Source of the DNA: Ensifer adhaerens
GTDB taxonomy: Bacteria; Pseudomonadota; Alphaproteobacteria; Rhizobiales; Rhizobiaceae
Reading direction: 5' to 3'
Assembly (NCBI RefSeq): GCF_000697965.2
Contig: NZ_CP015881.1
Span: 1,227,501 to 1,291,500 of the forward strand
DNA length: 64,000 nt
Position 1 is the first letter of the stretch, and every line of letters begins with the position of its first letter. This document shows, piece after piece, positions 51,201 to 61,613 of the stretch. The position numbers and the translations under genes are program-made. The notes beneath the pieces were generated by a model. The model saw only the letters and a program-made list of their open reading frames with translations. It was not told the origin of the DNA and searched no databases.

Positions 51201-52481
51201 TCACTTGAAGACCGAAGGCAGCCACAGCGACAGCGCCGGTATGTAGGTGACCGCCATCAGCACTGCGATGCTGGCGCCGAAGAACGGCCAGATCGTGCGC
51301 ATCGCCTCGCGGATGGATATCCCGCCGACGGCGCAGCCGACGAAGAGTACGGTTCCGACCGGCGGCGTGTTGAGGCCGATGCCGGCATTGAGGATCATCA
51401 CCACACCGAAATGCACCGGATCGATGCCGAAGGCCTTGACCACGGGCAACAGCACTGGCGTGCAGATGATCACCATCGGCGCCATGTCCATGAAGGTGCC
51501 GAGGATCAAAAGGATGATGTTGATGACGAGCAGCACGATGATCGGGTTTTCCGAGATCGCGCCGATCGCACTGATCATCAATGCCTGCACCTGAAGGAAC
51601 GCCATCAGCCAGCCGAAGGACGCCGCCATGCCGATGACGAGCAGCACCATGGCCGTCGTGCGCACCGCCCCCATCACCGCCTCGACGAAGCCCGTCCAAT
51701 CCAGCTCGCGATAAACAAGCATGGCGACGAGGAAGGCATAGAGCACGGCAATGCACGAGCTTTCCGTGGCGGTGAAGACGCCGGAGCGCACGCCGCCAAA
51801 GATGATGCCGATCAGCACGATGCCGGGGAACGAGGCGAGCAGGTAGTAGAAGACCTTGGCAAAGCCCGGAAACGGTTCGGACGGATAGCCCCGGCGCCTG
51901 GCAACGACATAGGCCGTCACCATCAGCGCAAGCGCGAGCAAGAGCCCCGGGATGATGCCGGCGGTAAAGAGATCGGCAACCGAAACATTACCGCCAGCGG
52001 CGATCGAATAGAGGATCATGTTGTGCGACGGCGGAACCATCAGCGCGATGATCGCCGCATTGACGGTGACGTTGACGGCATAGTCGCGGTCGTAGCCGCG
52101 CTTGGCCATCTGCGGGATCATCAGACCGCCGACCGCCGAGGCGTCAGCCACCGCCGAGCCGGAGATGCCTCCGAAGAGCGTCGAGGCGACGATATTGACC
52201 TGGCCGAGGCCGCCGCGCAGGTGGCCGACGAGGCCGGCCGCAAACTGGATCAGCCGGTTGGCGATGCCGCCGCGCACCATCAGGTCACCGGCAAAGATGA
52301 AGAACGGGATCGCCATCATGGCAAAGACGTTCATGCCCGAGTTCAGCTGCTGAAACACCACCACCGGCGGCAGGCCGAGATAGAGCACGGTCGCGAACGA
52401 AGCGATGCCGAGGCAGAAGGCGATCGGCGTGCCGATGAGCATCAGGAGGGTGAAGACCCCAAAGAGGATAGTGTAAGCCAT
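51201..52481 (-). CDS. dctM: TRAP transporter large membrane subunit DctM (galacturonate cluster)
   Basis: 426 residues with about twelve helices and DctM marks: GTPIAFCLGIASFATVLYLGLPP, NVFAMMAIPFFIFAGDLMVRGGIANRLI, LFGGISGSAVADASAVGGLMIPQMAKRGYDRDYAV and ILLILGTFMDMAPMVIICTPVLLPV. It is the ion-coupled transporter subunit. The start follows directly on the DctQ stop (TGAATG). In Agrobacterium a similar TRAP system imports galacturonate beside gci and gli. Confidence 0.95.
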   Translation of the reverse strand: MAYTILFGVFTLLMLIGTPIAFCLGIASFATVLYLGLPPVVVFQQLNSGMNVFAMMAIPFFIFAGDLMVRGGIANRLIQFAAGLVGHLRGGLGQVNIVASTLFGGISGSAVADASAVGGLMIPQMAKRGYDRDYAVNVTVNAAIIALMVPPSHNMILYSIAAGGNVSVADLFTAGIIPGLLLALALMVTAYVVARRRGYPSEPFPGFAKVFYYLLASFPGIVLIGIIFGGVRSGVFTATESSCIAVLYAFLVAMLVYRELDWTGFVEAVMGAVRTTAMVLLVIGMAASFGWLMAFLQVQALMISAIGAISENPIIVLLVINIILLILGTFMDMAPMVIICTPVLLPVVKAFGIDPVHFGVVMILNAGIGLNTPPVGTVLFVGCAVGGISIREAMRTIWPFFGASIAVLMAVTYIPALSLWLPSVFK

Positions 52482-53003
52482 TCAGGCCATCTCCTGCACG
52501 ACGACATCGGCTGCGAGTTCGACGCCGAGAAACTGGTCGATAAAGCGCTCGGCTGCAAACAGGGCGATCATGGCGCCACCGACGACGAGCGGGAAAAAGT
52601 CGACGCCGCCGGGCCATCCGAGAACCGGAATGGTCGCCGTCCAGGTGCCGGCCGAAAGGAGCAGGCCGTAATAGGCCATCGCTAACCCGAACACGACGAT
52701 CAGCCCGAGGCTCGCCAGATCCATGGCAAGCTGCACCGACGGCTTCATCACGTGTCGGACGACATCAAGGCCGAGATGCACGCTTTCGCGTACGCCGACG
52801 GCGGCGCCGAGCATGATGAACCAGGCCATGAGATGAAGAGCCAAGGGCTCCGACCAACTCGGAGAGTCGTTGAGCACGTAGCGGGCAAAGACCTGCCAGC
52901 CGACGATCAGGGTCATGGCGACCATGCCGATGCCGGCGATGTAGAGCGAAGCGCGGCTCAGCGCGCCTAGAAGCGGACGTATCGTCCGCATGAAACGACG
53001 CAT
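52482..53003 (-). CDS. dctQ: TRAP transporter small membrane subunit DctQ
   Basis: 173 residues with four helices (SLYIAGIGMVAMTLIVGWQVFARYVLN, EPLALHLMAWFIMLGAAVGVRE, AMDLASLGLIVVFGLAMAYYGL, FFPLVVGGAMIALFAAERFI). The WSEPLALHLMAWFIMLGAA and REsvHLG-like stretches are typical of DctQ. GGAGG is 8 nt before the ATG at 53003. It follows dctP after a strong terminator-like hairpin. Confidence 0.93.
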   Translation of the reverse strand: MRRFMRTIRPLLGALSRASLYIAGIGMVAMTLIVGWQVFARYVLNDSPSWSEPLALHLMAWFIMLGAAVGVRESVHLGLDVVRHVMKPSVQLAMDLASLGLIVVFGLAMAYYGLLLSAGTWTATIPVLGWPGGVDFFPLVVGGAMIALFAAERFIDQFLGVELAADVVVQEMA

Positions 53004-53046
53004 GTTTCTTCCTCCTCCGCAAAGGCGATCCGGTAAACAGTTGAAA

Positions 53047-53074
53047 AGGCCGGCCCCGATCCCGGAGCCGGCCT
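53047..53074 (-). terminator. Terminator-like hairpin between dctP and dctQ
   Basis: AGGCCGGC (53047-53054) pairs with GCCGGCCT (53067-53074). Read on the minus strand the stem is followed by TTTTCAA, 9 nt after the dctP stop. It could attenuate dctQM relative to dctP. Confidence 0.6.
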
Positions 53075-53082
53075 CACCGCTG

Positions 53083-54060
53083 TCACTTGACCGCCTTTAC
53101 CCTTTCGAGAAGGTCCTTCAGCTTCGGGTCGCTGACGAACTGGTCGTAGACCGGCCCCATCGCGGCTGAGAACTCCTCCTTGTTGACCTTGATCACGTTG
53201 GCACCGGCAGCGCGGACCTTCTCCTCGGAAGCCTTTTCGCGCGCGCTCCAAAGCTCGCGCATCTTGCCGACGCTGTCCTTGGCCGCTTGGCGAAGCAGCG
53301 TCTGATCCTCAGGCGAGAGCTTGTCCCAGCTCGTCTTGGAAATGACGAGGATTTCCGGATTGAGCGAATGTTCGGTCAGAGAATAGTTCTTGGCCACCTC
53401 GAAATGGCGGGCGGATTCGTAGGATGGCCAGTTGTTTTCGGCACCATCGACGACGCCCGTCTCGAGCGAGGAATAGACTTCGCCCATCGGCATCGGCGTC
53501 GGGTTGGCGCCGAAGGCCTGCATCATCGCGATCCAGAGATCGGATTGCTGCACGCGGATCTTCAGGCCTTTCAGGTCAGCCAGTTTCTCGATCGGCTTCT
53601 TGGTCGTGTAGAAGGAGCGCGCCCCGCTATCGTAGAAGGCAAGACCGATCAAGCCATGCGGTTCGAAGGCTGCGAGGATTTCGTCGCCGATCGGGCCGTC
53701 GACGGTGTTGTGCATGTGTTCCGTCGAGCGGAACAGGAAAGGCATGCCGAGGACCATCGTCTCCTTGACGAGGTTGTTGAAGGGTGCTGCGTTGACGCGG
53801 TTCATGTCGATGACGCCGAAGCGGGTCTGTTCGATCGTGTCCTTCTCGCCGCCGAGAACGCCGTTGTTCATGACCTCGATCTTGATGCGACCGTTGGTGC
53901 GCTCGGAGAGCAATTGCCCCATGTATTTGACCGCATCGACGGTCGGGTAGCCATCCGGATGGATATCGGCCGAACGCAGGGTGATTTCCTGCGCCTGCGC
54001 CGCTGTGCCGGCAAACGCCAGCCCCATGGCGACGCAAAGCATGCTTGCAATTTTCTTCAT
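53083..54060 (-). CDS. dctP: TRAP transporter periplasmic binding protein DctP
   Basis: 325 residues with a signal peptide (MLCVAMGLAFAGTAAQA) and the DctP fold: ITLRSADIHPDGYPTVDAVKYMGQLLSERTNGRIKIEVM, then LAFYDSGARSFYTTKKPIEKLADLKGLKIRVQQSDLWIAMMQAFGANPTPMPMGEVYSSLETGVVDGAENN. The Arg of KIRVQ and the Asn pair at the end of that segment are the usual carboxylate contacts. GGAGG is 7 nt before the ATG. The ligand is probably galacturonate, from the operon. Confidence 0.95.
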   Translation of the reverse strand: MKKIASMLCVAMGLAFAGTAAQAQEITLRSADIHPDGYPTVDAVKYMGQLLSERTNGRIKIEVMNNGVLGGEKDTIEQTRFGVIDMNRVNAAPFNNLVKETMVLGMPFLFRSTEHMHNTVDGPIGDEILAAFEPHGLIGLAFYDSGARSFYTTKKPIEKLADLKGLKIRVQQSDLWIAMMQAFGANPTPMPMGEVYSSLETGVVDGAENNWPSYESARHFEVAKNYSLTEHSLNPEILVISKTSWDKLSPEDQTLLRQAAKDSVGKMRELWSAREKASEEKVRAAGANVIKVNKEEFSAAMGPVYDQFVSDPKLKDLLERVKAVK

Positions 54061-54178
54061 GTTTTCCTCCTCTAGTCGTGCTTCGGCCTCTCCCAAGACC
54101 GGGTTGCTGCCCATCCGGGCCGGCATGCGAAATCTCCATGTTGTGGGTTCCACGGGCGCCTCCCAGCACCCGCGGCAA

Positions 54179-55051
54179 CTACACCGCGGCGAAGGCCGGC
54201 AGCTTGAACAGGCGTTCCGGGTTCTCGACGAGAGCCAGATGTCTGGCCCGTTCGTCCGGAAGCCAGCCGAGCACGAGGTCTGCCAGCCGTGCATCGTCGG
54301 GATAGTCTTCCGTCTTGCGGATCATGTTGTGCGGCCAGTTCGAGCCCCAGACGATGCGCTCTGGCGCATGCGCGGCGATCTTCCTGGAGACGGCTGCGAC
54401 ATCCTCATAGGGCCACCCGTCGCGCGAACTCTCGTAGACGCCGGCGAACTTGAACCAGACATTGTCGCGATCGATCAGCTTCAAGAGAGCCGCGATCTCC
54501 GGTCCATCCGGATCGACGCCGGCAAAGAACTTGCCGTGGTGATCGAGCACCCAGCGTGACCGGATGCGCGCCAGCCGCGGCAGATGGTCGAGCAGCCGGT
54601 TGCCGTCGAACTGCACGGCTATCATCCAATCTGCCGCATGTGCCCGCGCATCGACCGCTTCCAACGCATCGAGCCCCACCGCCCCTCCAGGCAGATCCAT
54701 GATACGGGCACCGACAACGCCCGCGTCGCTGAGCGCGCCGATGTCCGCGTCGGACGTGGTTTCGTCGATGACGGTGACGCCGCGCGCGACATCGCCCATC
54801 TCGGCCAGGCAGGCGAGCAGATTGGCGTTATCCTTCTGATGGGCGTTGCCCTGGGTGATGATCACCCGGTCGATGCCGAGCCAGTCCATGACCTGGCGGT
54901 AGGCGGCAGCATCCGGCAACGGCTCAACCGGCAAAGGCGGGCCGCCGGGAAGCGATGGATAACCCGGCAGATACATGTGCATCTGCGCGTCGACCGTGCC
55001 CGTCGGCAAGCGCGGTTCAGGCGGGCGGCCGGTGAGGGTTCGCTCGATCAT
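54179..55051 (-). CDS. gli: D-galactarolactone isomerase (amidohydrolase superfamily)
   Basis: 290 residues, amidohydrolase/2-pyrone-dicarboxylate lactonase-like barrel. TVDAQMHMYLPGYP marks the first strand (Asp and His), then WVLDHHGKFFAG and RIVWGSNWPHNMIRK carry a further His and Asp/Trp-Pro-His pair. In Agrobacterium Gli (next to Gci) moves galactaro-1,5-lactone to the 1,4-lactone during oxidative galacturonate breakdown. The ATG overlaps the gci stop (ATGA). Confidence 0.85.
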   Translation of the reverse strand: MIERTLTGRPPEPRLPTGTVDAQMHMYLPGYPSLPGGPPLPVEPLPDAAAYRQVMDWLGIDRVIITQGNAHQKDNANLLACLAEMGDVARGVTVIDETTSDADIGALSDAGVVGARIMDLPGGAVGLDALEAVDARAHAADWMIAVQFDGNRLLDHLPRLARIRSRWVLDHHGKFFAGVDPDGPEIAALLKLIDRDNVWFKFAGVYESSRDGWPYEDVAAVSRKIAAHAPERIVWGSNWPHNMIRKTEDYPDDARLADLVLGWLPDERARHLALVENPERLFKLPAFAAV

Positions 55052-56190
55052 TGCGCGCTCTCGGGCATCTTGAACCTGGCGAGCGCGTCACGATCGATCT
55101 CGATGCCAAGGCCGGGCGCATCGGGGATGGCAACGACACCGTCGACCGCCTCGATCGGCGCCTTCAGCACCGCCTGCCGGAACGGGTTTTCCGTCCGGTC
55201 GAACTCCAGGATCGGTTCGATCGGGTTGACCCGCACCGGATCCGGCGTCATCGCCGCCATGAACTGCAGCGCGGCAGCGATATGCACGCCCGTGCCCCAG
55301 ACATGCGGCACGATGCCAACGCCGTGCAGCGTCGCAAGGCTCGTGATCTTCGCCATCTCGGAAAAACCGCCGCAGCCGCAGAGATCCGGCTGCAGGATAT
55401 CGACGGCACGGCTTTCGATCGCCGGCCACATGCCATAGCGGCCATGCCAGGTCTCGCCGCCGGCAACCGGGATCGGCTGGCCGGCCCTGACCGCGCGATA
55501 GGCGGAAAGCTGTTCCGGCACGACCGGCTCCTCGAACCAGTCGATGTCGTAGTCGGCCGCCGCCTTGCCAAGCCGGATCGCCTCGGTGACGGTGTAGCCA
55601 TGGTTGGCGTCGATCATCAGTCGCATCTCGTCGCCGATCGCCTCGCGCACGGCACGAATGACACGCAGGTCTTCCTCGATGCCGAAGCCGATCTTGATCT
55701 TGCAGGCATGGAAGCCTTGCGCCCGGCGCTCGGCCATCTCCAGCGCATTGTCGGAGACCCGGTCGACGCCATCGCGCTTGAAGCTGCCGGTCGCATAGGC
55801 GCGCACGCTCTCGCGCCAGCGCCCGCCAAGCAGCATGGAGACGGAGGCACGATAATGTTTGCCCTTGATATCCCAGAGCGCGATATCGATGCCGGAAAGG
55901 GCGGTAATCGCAAGCCCGCGCTGCCCCTGATCGCGCAGCGCGTTGTAGAGGATCGCCCAGAGCTTTTCCGTCTGGCGCGGGTCCTGGCCGATCAGCCAGG
56001 GCGTGTACGCCGCAACCACCGCCGCATTCGGCCGCGCCGGGCCGAGGCACTCGCCCCAGCCGATCGTGCCGTCGTCGCACTCGATCTCGACCAGCACATG
56101 GGCGCGACGGTCAAAACGCATGGAGGCGCTTTCGAACGGCACGGCCAGCCGATGTTCGAGAAGGTGGGTGCGGACGGCGACGATCTTCAT
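55048..56190 (-). CDS. gci: D-galactarolactone cycloisomerase (enolase superfamily)
   Basis: 380 residues of the mandelate-racemase branch: GWGECLGP with the capping domain, the K-x-K pair in ACKIKIGFG, Asp in MLMIDANHGYT, Glu in DIDWFEEPVVPE, Glu in VAGGETWHG and His in GIVPHVWGTG. The ordered ligands (Asp/Glu/Glu) and acid-base Lys/His look intact. It opens galactaro-1,4-lactone to 3-deoxy-2-keto-hexarate. The assignment as Gci rather than another acid-sugar dehydratase rests on gli, udh and kdgD beside it. GAGGAT precedes the ATG. Confidence 0.85.
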   Translation of the reverse strand: MKIVAVRTHLLEHRLAVPFESASMRFDRRAHVLVEIECDDGTIGWGECLGPARPNAAVVAAYTPWLIGQDPRQTEKLWAILYNALRDQGQRGLAITALSGIDIALWDIKGKHYRASVSMLLGGRWRESVRAYATGSFKRDGVDRVSDNALEMAERRAQGFHACKIKIGFGIEEDLRVIRAVREAIGDEMRLMIDANHGYTVTEAIRLGKAAADYDIDWFEEPVVPEQLSAYRAVRAGQPIPVAGGETWHGRYGMWPAIESRAVDILQPDLCGCGGFSEMAKITSLATLHGVGIVPHVWGTGVHIAAALQFMAAMTPDPVRVNPIEPILEFDRTENPFRQAVLKAPIEAVDGVVAIPDAPGLGIEIDRDALARFKMPESAQ

Positions 56191-56210
56191 GGGCTATCCT
56201 CGCAAAACGC

Positions 56211-57420
<1,210 letters not shown>

Positions 57421-58209
57421 ATGGAACGACTTCTGATCACCGGCGCGGCGGGGCAATTGGGCCGCGTCATGCGCGAAAGGCTGGCGCCATTGGGAAGGAC
57501 GATCCGTCTAGCAGATCGCGCGCCGCTCGATCCGCCGGGTGAAAACGAGGAATGCGTTCAGTGCGACCTGGCCGACCGGGGCGCCGTCAACGAGCTTGTC
57601 GTCGGATGCGATGCGATCGTGCATCTGGGCGGCATTTCGGTCGAACGTCCGTTCTCGGAAATCCTCGACGGCAATATTCTCGGCCTCTACAATCTCTATG
57701 AGGCGGCGCGCGCCAACAACAAGCCGCGCATCCTCTTTGCCAGCACCAACCACACGATCGGCTACTATCCGCAAGGCGAACGGCTCGGCCCGAACGCGCC
57801 CTACCGGCCCGACGGGCTCTACGGCGTGTCGAAGTGCTTCGGCGAAGCGCTGGCGCGCATGTATTTCGAGAAGTTCGGCCAGGAGACCGCCCTGGTCCGC
57901 ATCGGCTCCTGCCTGCCCGAGCCCGTCAACTATCGCATGCTCTCCACCTGGTTTTCTCATGACGACTTCGTATCCTTGACGGAGGCCGTCTTCCGTGTGC
58001 CGGTTCTCGGTTGCCCGGTCATCTGGGGCGCCTCGGCCAACGACGCCGGCTGGTGGGACAATTCGCATGTTTCCTGGCTCGGCTGGCGCCCGAAGGACAA
58101 TGCCGAAGTTTTCCGTCAGAAAGTCGCTGAAAACACCCCCACGCCGCAGCCGGGCGACTCTCTCGTGCGCTATCAGGGCGGCGCCTTCGTCGATGATCCG
58201 ATTTATTGA
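57421..58209 (+). CDS. udh: NAD-dependent uronate dehydrogenase
   Basis: 262 residues, extended-SDR fold: LLITGAAGQLGRVMRERLAPLGRTIRLADRAPL at the N-terminus, then CDAIVHLGGISVERPFSEIL, FASTNHTIGYYPQ and YxxxK in GLYGVSKCFGEALAR. Ser in the ASTNHTIGYYP region is the usual catalytic partner. Udh oxidises galacturonate or glucuronate to the 1,5-lactone that Gli and Gci then process. It is divergent from kdgD. Confidence 0.93.
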   Translation: MERLLITGAAGQLGRVMRERLAPLGRTIRLADRAPLDPPGENEECVQCDLADRGAVNELVVGCDAIVHLGGISVERPFSEILDGNILGLYNLYEAARANNKPRILFASTNHTIGYYPQGERLGPNAPYRPDGLYGVSKCFGEALARMYFEKFGQETALVRIGSCLPEPVNYRMLSTWFSHDDFVSLTEAVFRVPVLGCPVIWGASANDAGWWDNSHVSWLGWRPKDNAEVFRQKVAENTPTPQPGDSLVRYQGGAFVDDPIY

Positions 58210-58317
58210 GACATCACCCTTGGTTCCCGCGCATTGCAGCCAGCCATGGATTGCGCCCTTGATCGGCAATGGCGTATCCAGACACAAAGCACCCAAGTCG
58301 CAGAAACGGCCATTCCC

Positions 58318-59055
58318 ATGAGCAACGTCACCGCCTCCGAACCCCCCGCCTCTCAAGGCAAGACGCTGGTGGCCAAGGTAACGGACGCCCTCAGCGGCCA
58401 GATCGGCGCCGGGCATTACAAGCCTGGCGACCGCCTGCCTTCGGAAGCGCAGCTGACGCAGGAATTCGGCGTGAGCCGCACGGTCGTGCGCGAAGCGATC
58501 GCGGCGCTGCGCTCCGGCGGGCTTGTCGAGGCGCGGCACGGTATCGGTGTCTTCGTGCTGGAGCCTGCGCCTTCGACCCCGCTGCCGTTCCACGGCATCG
58601 ATCTTGCGCGCGTCTCTTCGCTGATCGAAATGCTGGAACTGAGGACCGCCGTCGAGGGCGATGCCGCAGCGCTTGCCGCCCTTCGCCGTTCGCCGGCCCA
58701 GGAAGAAAAGATCGCCGAAGCGTTCGACAGTTTCTGCGAGAGCGCCGCGCAGGGGCGGCCGACGGCGGAGCCCGACTTCAACTTCCATCTGGCGATCGCC
58801 CAGGCGACCAACAACCCGCGCTTCAGCGAGTTCCTGCAGATGCTCGGCACGGCGCTCATTCCCCGCCGAGCGGTTTCGGAGAGCGGCGAGGAAACCGTGC
58901 TGGCGTCTGCGGAGCTGTCGCGATTGATCGCCGAGCACGAGGCGATCCTCATCGCCATCCAGGATGGAGACGAGGAGCAGGCGCGCAGCGCCATGCGCCA
59001 GCACCTCAAGAACAGCCAGGTGCGCTACCGCTCGATGTTGCGCGCGGCCCGCTGA
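58318..59055 (+). CDS. GntR-family (FadR/FCD) regulator of the galacturonate cluster
   Basis: 245 residues. The winged HTH is VTDALSGQIGAGHYKPGDRLPSEAQLTQEFGVSRTVVREAIAALRSGGLVEARHGIGVFV, and the FCD domain follows (LRTAVEGDAAALAALRRSP, then DFNFHLAIAQATNNPRF and EHEAILIAIQDGDEEQARSAMRQHLKNS) with the metal-ligand residues Asp, His, His. It follows udh by 108 nt on the same strand and likely binds the palindrome in the kdgD/udh interval. The start has a weak ribosome site. Confidence 0.88.
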   Translation: MSNVTASEPPASQGKTLVAKVTDALSGQIGAGHYKPGDRLPSEAQLTQEFGVSRTVVREAIAALRSGGLVEARHGIGVFVLEPAPSTPLPFHGIDLARVSSLIEMLELRTAVEGDAAALAALRRSPAQEEKIAEAFDSFCESAAQGRPTAEPDFNFHLAIAQATNNPRFSEFLQMLGTALIPRRAVSESGEETVLASAELSRLIAEHEAILIAIQDGDEEQARSAMRQHLKNSQVRYRSMLRAAR

Positions 59056-59076
59056 GGGATCGCGTCACCAGCCCGC

Positions 59077-60132
59077 TCAGGCGCGGCCAAGCCGGCGTAT
59101 GTTGCCCACGATTTCGCCGGCCAGACGAAGCGCTGCCGCCGTCGCACCAGCCATCTGCGGCATGATCAGCCATTCCAGCGTCCAGGCGGCGCCGGAACGC
59201 TCCTGTTCGTGGATCAGCGCATGGTGCATGCCGGAAAGCTGGGTCGCGTTGAACCGCGCGAGCGCCACCAGAACTTCGGCTGCCACCGGGTTCTGCTTGT
59301 GCGGCATTGCCGAGGATCCGCCGCCACCCGCAAGCTCGATCTCGTCCCCCTGCTGCGCCATCAAGGCGATGTCCTGGCCGAACTTGCCGAGGCTGCCCGT
59401 GACCAGCGACAGGGCATTGGCGAAGTCCGCCACCTCCGAGCGCTGGCTGTGCCATTGCGGAAAGTCGGCGAGATCGAGTTCTTCGGCAAGCGTCGCGCGC
59501 ACGTCGTCCGCCCGGTCACCGAGCTTCTCCAGCGTCCCGGCGGCGCCGCCGAACTGAACGGCGAAGAGATCGCGATCCATGGCTTCCAGCCGGTCCTTGT
59601 GATCGAGCAGCGGCTCGATCCAGCTGCGCAGCCGGTCCGACACGGTGATCGGGATCGCCGCCTGCATACGGGTGCGCCCCATCAGTCCGCGCTCGCCCCA
59701 TTCGTTGTCGCACTCCTCGAGCACCGTGACGATGTTGCCGAGCCGGACGGCGAAAAGCTCGGCCACCGCCTTCATCCTGAGCATCAGGCTGGTGTCGATG
59801 ACATCCTGGCTGGTGGCGCCGTAATGCACATAGTCTGCCGCCTCGCCGCCGACGATCAATCGCAACTGTCGCACGAGTTCCGGAACCACCACCCCGTCGG
59901 CCGCCACGGACCGCCTCAGCGCGCTGACGTCGGGCGAAAAGGCGCGGCACGCCTCGGTGATCCGATCGGCAGCCTTGGCCGGAATGATGCCGTGCACGGC
60001 CTCGGCCCGCGCAAGCGCCGCCTCGAAGGCGAGCATCGCATGGATATCGGCGGAAGCCGAGAACTCGGCGGCAACCGCCTCATCCCCCAGCAACCCGGAA
60101 AGATAAGGGTGGTCGAAGGCGGAATAGGTCAT
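59077..60132 (-). CDS. pcaB: 3-carboxy-cis,cis-muconate cycloisomerase
   Basis: 351 residues, shorter than the roughly 450 of many PcaB enzymes but typical of rhizobial ones. Fumarase/aspartase-superfamily marks are HYGATSQDVIDTSLMLRMK, GRTRMQAAIPITVSDRLRSW and the signature GGGGSSAMPHKQNPVAAEVL. It lactonises 3-carboxymuconate to 4-carboxymuconolactone. GGGGAAATC precedes the ATG at 60132. It ends the operon pcaD-C-H-G-B. Confidence 0.93.
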   Translation of the reverse strand: MTYSAFDHPYLSGLLGDEAVAAEFSASADIHAMLAFEAALARAEAVHGIIPAKAADRITEACRAFSPDVSALRRSVAADGVVVPELVRQLRLIVGGEAADYVHYGATSQDVIDTSLMLRMKAVAELFAVRLGNIVTVLEECDNEWGERGLMGRTRMQAAIPITVSDRLRSWIEPLLDHKDRLEAMDRDLFAVQFGGAAGTLEKLGDRADDVRATLAEELDLADFPQWHSQRSEVADFANALSLVTGSLGKFGQDIALMAQQGDEIELAGGGGSSAMPHKQNPVAAEVLVALARFNATQLSGMHHALIHEQERSGAAWTLEWLIMPQMAGATAAALRLAGEIVGNIRRLGRA

Positions 60133-60237
60133 GATTTCCCCGTTTCTGGTCGCGGATGCGGCTCGCCGAACGAAATGCCACCTGCTGCCCTGAATGCCGC
60201 CCATGCGGCACTCCATATCCAGGCGTGACATTCCTGT

Positions 60238-60852
60238 TCAGATGTCGAGGAAGACCGTTTCCTTCTCACCCTGCAGGTGAATGTCGAAGACATAATTAGG
60301 CGTCGTTCCGGTCGCGACAAGCGTCGCGACGCGATGGCGATGTTCGATGCGCGCAAGCAGCGGATCGGCAGCGTTGGCTGCCGCCTCGTCCGGGAAATAC
60401 ATTCGGGTGTGAAGGCCTATGTTGATGCCCCGCGCGACGATCCAGAAGGTGATGTGCGGCGCCATTTTCCGGTCGTTGCTGTAGGGAACCTGCCCCGGCT
60501 TGATGGTCTCGAAGGAAAAGACCCCGTCTTCGGCGCCCGTTGCGCAGCGCCCCCAGCCGGTGAAGTTTGCGTCCGCAGCACCGCGTATCTCGGTCGGCGA
60601 ATTGTAGAGCCCGGCGGCATCCGCCTGCCAGATCTCGACGAGTGCGTCTTTCAACGGCGCGCCGGCGCCGTCGATCACCCGTCCGGTGATAGTAATGCGC
60701 TCGCCACGCGTCTCAGCGTTCACCATCCGCGATCCGAGGTCAGCCTCGTAGACGCCGGTGATGCCGCAGAAGTTCGGGGTGAGGCCGATATGCACGTAGG
60801 GCCCGGCCGTTTGCGAGGGCGTCTCCTTGAGGTAGCCGAGTTGCTGAACCAT
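60238..60852 (-). CDS. pcaG: Protocatechuate 3,4-dioxygenase alpha subunit
   Basis: 204 residues. The dioxygenase beta-sandwich is recognised from TPSQTAGPYVHIGLTPN, ITITGRVIDGAGAPLKDALVEIWQADAAGLYNSP and MAPHITFWIVARGINIGLHTRMYFPDE. It lacks the Fe-ligating Tyr/His set of the beta subunit, as normal for PcaG. Its start overlaps the pcaH stop by one base (TGATG). Confidence 0.95.
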   Translation of the reverse strand: MVQQLGYLKETPSQTAGPYVHIGLTPNFCGITGVYEADLGSRMVNAETRGERITITGRVIDGAGAPLKDALVEIWQADAAGLYNSPTEIRGAADANFTGWGRCATGAEDGVFSFETIKPGQVPYSNDRKMAPHITFWIVARGINIGLHTRMYFPDEAAANAADPLLARIEHRHRVATLVATGTTPNYVFDIHLQGEKETVFLDI

Positions 60853-61601
60853 CAGTTGCCCTCCAGCCGGTTCTCGAACAGTGTCGAGCGGCGTCCCCGC
60901 AGCACGATATCGAACTTGTAGGCCCGTGCGTCGAAGGGAATGGTGTTTGCCCAGTCGAGCGGGGCGATCAATTGTTCTACCGCCTGGCGGTCCGGGATGG
61001 TGTTGACGATCGGACACTTCCAGATCATCGGGTCGCCCTCGAAATACATCTGGGTGATCAGCCGCTGCGCGAAACCATGGCCGAAGACCGAGAAATGGAT
61101 ATGCGCCGGACGCCAGTCGTTGACGCCGTTCGGCCAGGGATAGGGACCGGGCTTGATCGTCCGGAAAGCGTAGCCCCCTTCCGCGTCGGTGATCGTGCGG
61201 CCGCAGCCGCCGAAGTTCGGATCGAGCGGCGCGAGATAACTTTCCTTCTTGTGGCGGTAGCGGCCGCCGGCATTGGCCTGCCAGAATTCAAGCAGCGCCC
61301 CAGGCACGGCGCGGCCACGCTCGTCGAGCACGCGGCCATGCACGATGATGCGCTCGCCAATGGCGCTCTCACCGGGCTTGGCGAAATTGTGGATGAGGTC
61401 GTTGTCGCGTTCGCCGATGACCGAATGCCCGAAGACCGGGCCGGTAATTTCCGAAATCGTGCCGTCGAGTGAAAGCAGCGCCTTTTGAGGCGAGCGCAGC
61501 ACCGAGGTCTTGTAGCCCGGCGTCAGCGCCGGCGCATGCCATCCACGGTCGCGTGGGAAAAAGGCGCCCGTCTCCGGCTTTCCATTGGTTCTATCGGACA
61601 T
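60852..61601 (-). CDS. pcaH: Protocatechuate 3,4-dioxygenase beta subunit
   Basis: 249 residues. The Fe(III) site is visible: Tyr and Tyr of [17 protein letters not shown] and [22 protein letters not shown] (Tyr, then His-x-His). It cleaves protocatechuate intradiol to 3-carboxymuconate with PcaG. GGGAGG is 6 nt before the ATG. The order pcaC, pcaH, pcaG is conserved in rhizobia. Confidence 0.95.
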   Translation of the reverse strand: MSDRTNGKPETGAFFPRDRGWHAPALTPGYKTSVLRSPQKALLSLDGTISEITGPVFGHSVIGERDNDLIHNFAKPGESAIGERIIVHGRVLDERGRAVPGALLEFWQANAGGRYRHKKESYLAPLDPNFGGCGRTITDAEGGYAFRTIKPGPYPWPNGVNDWRPAHIHFSVFGHGFAQRLITQMYFEGDPMIWKCPIVNTIPDRQAVEQLIAPLDWANTIPFDARAYKFDIVLRGRRSTLFENRLEGN

Positions 61602-61613
61602 CGCTTCCTCCCG

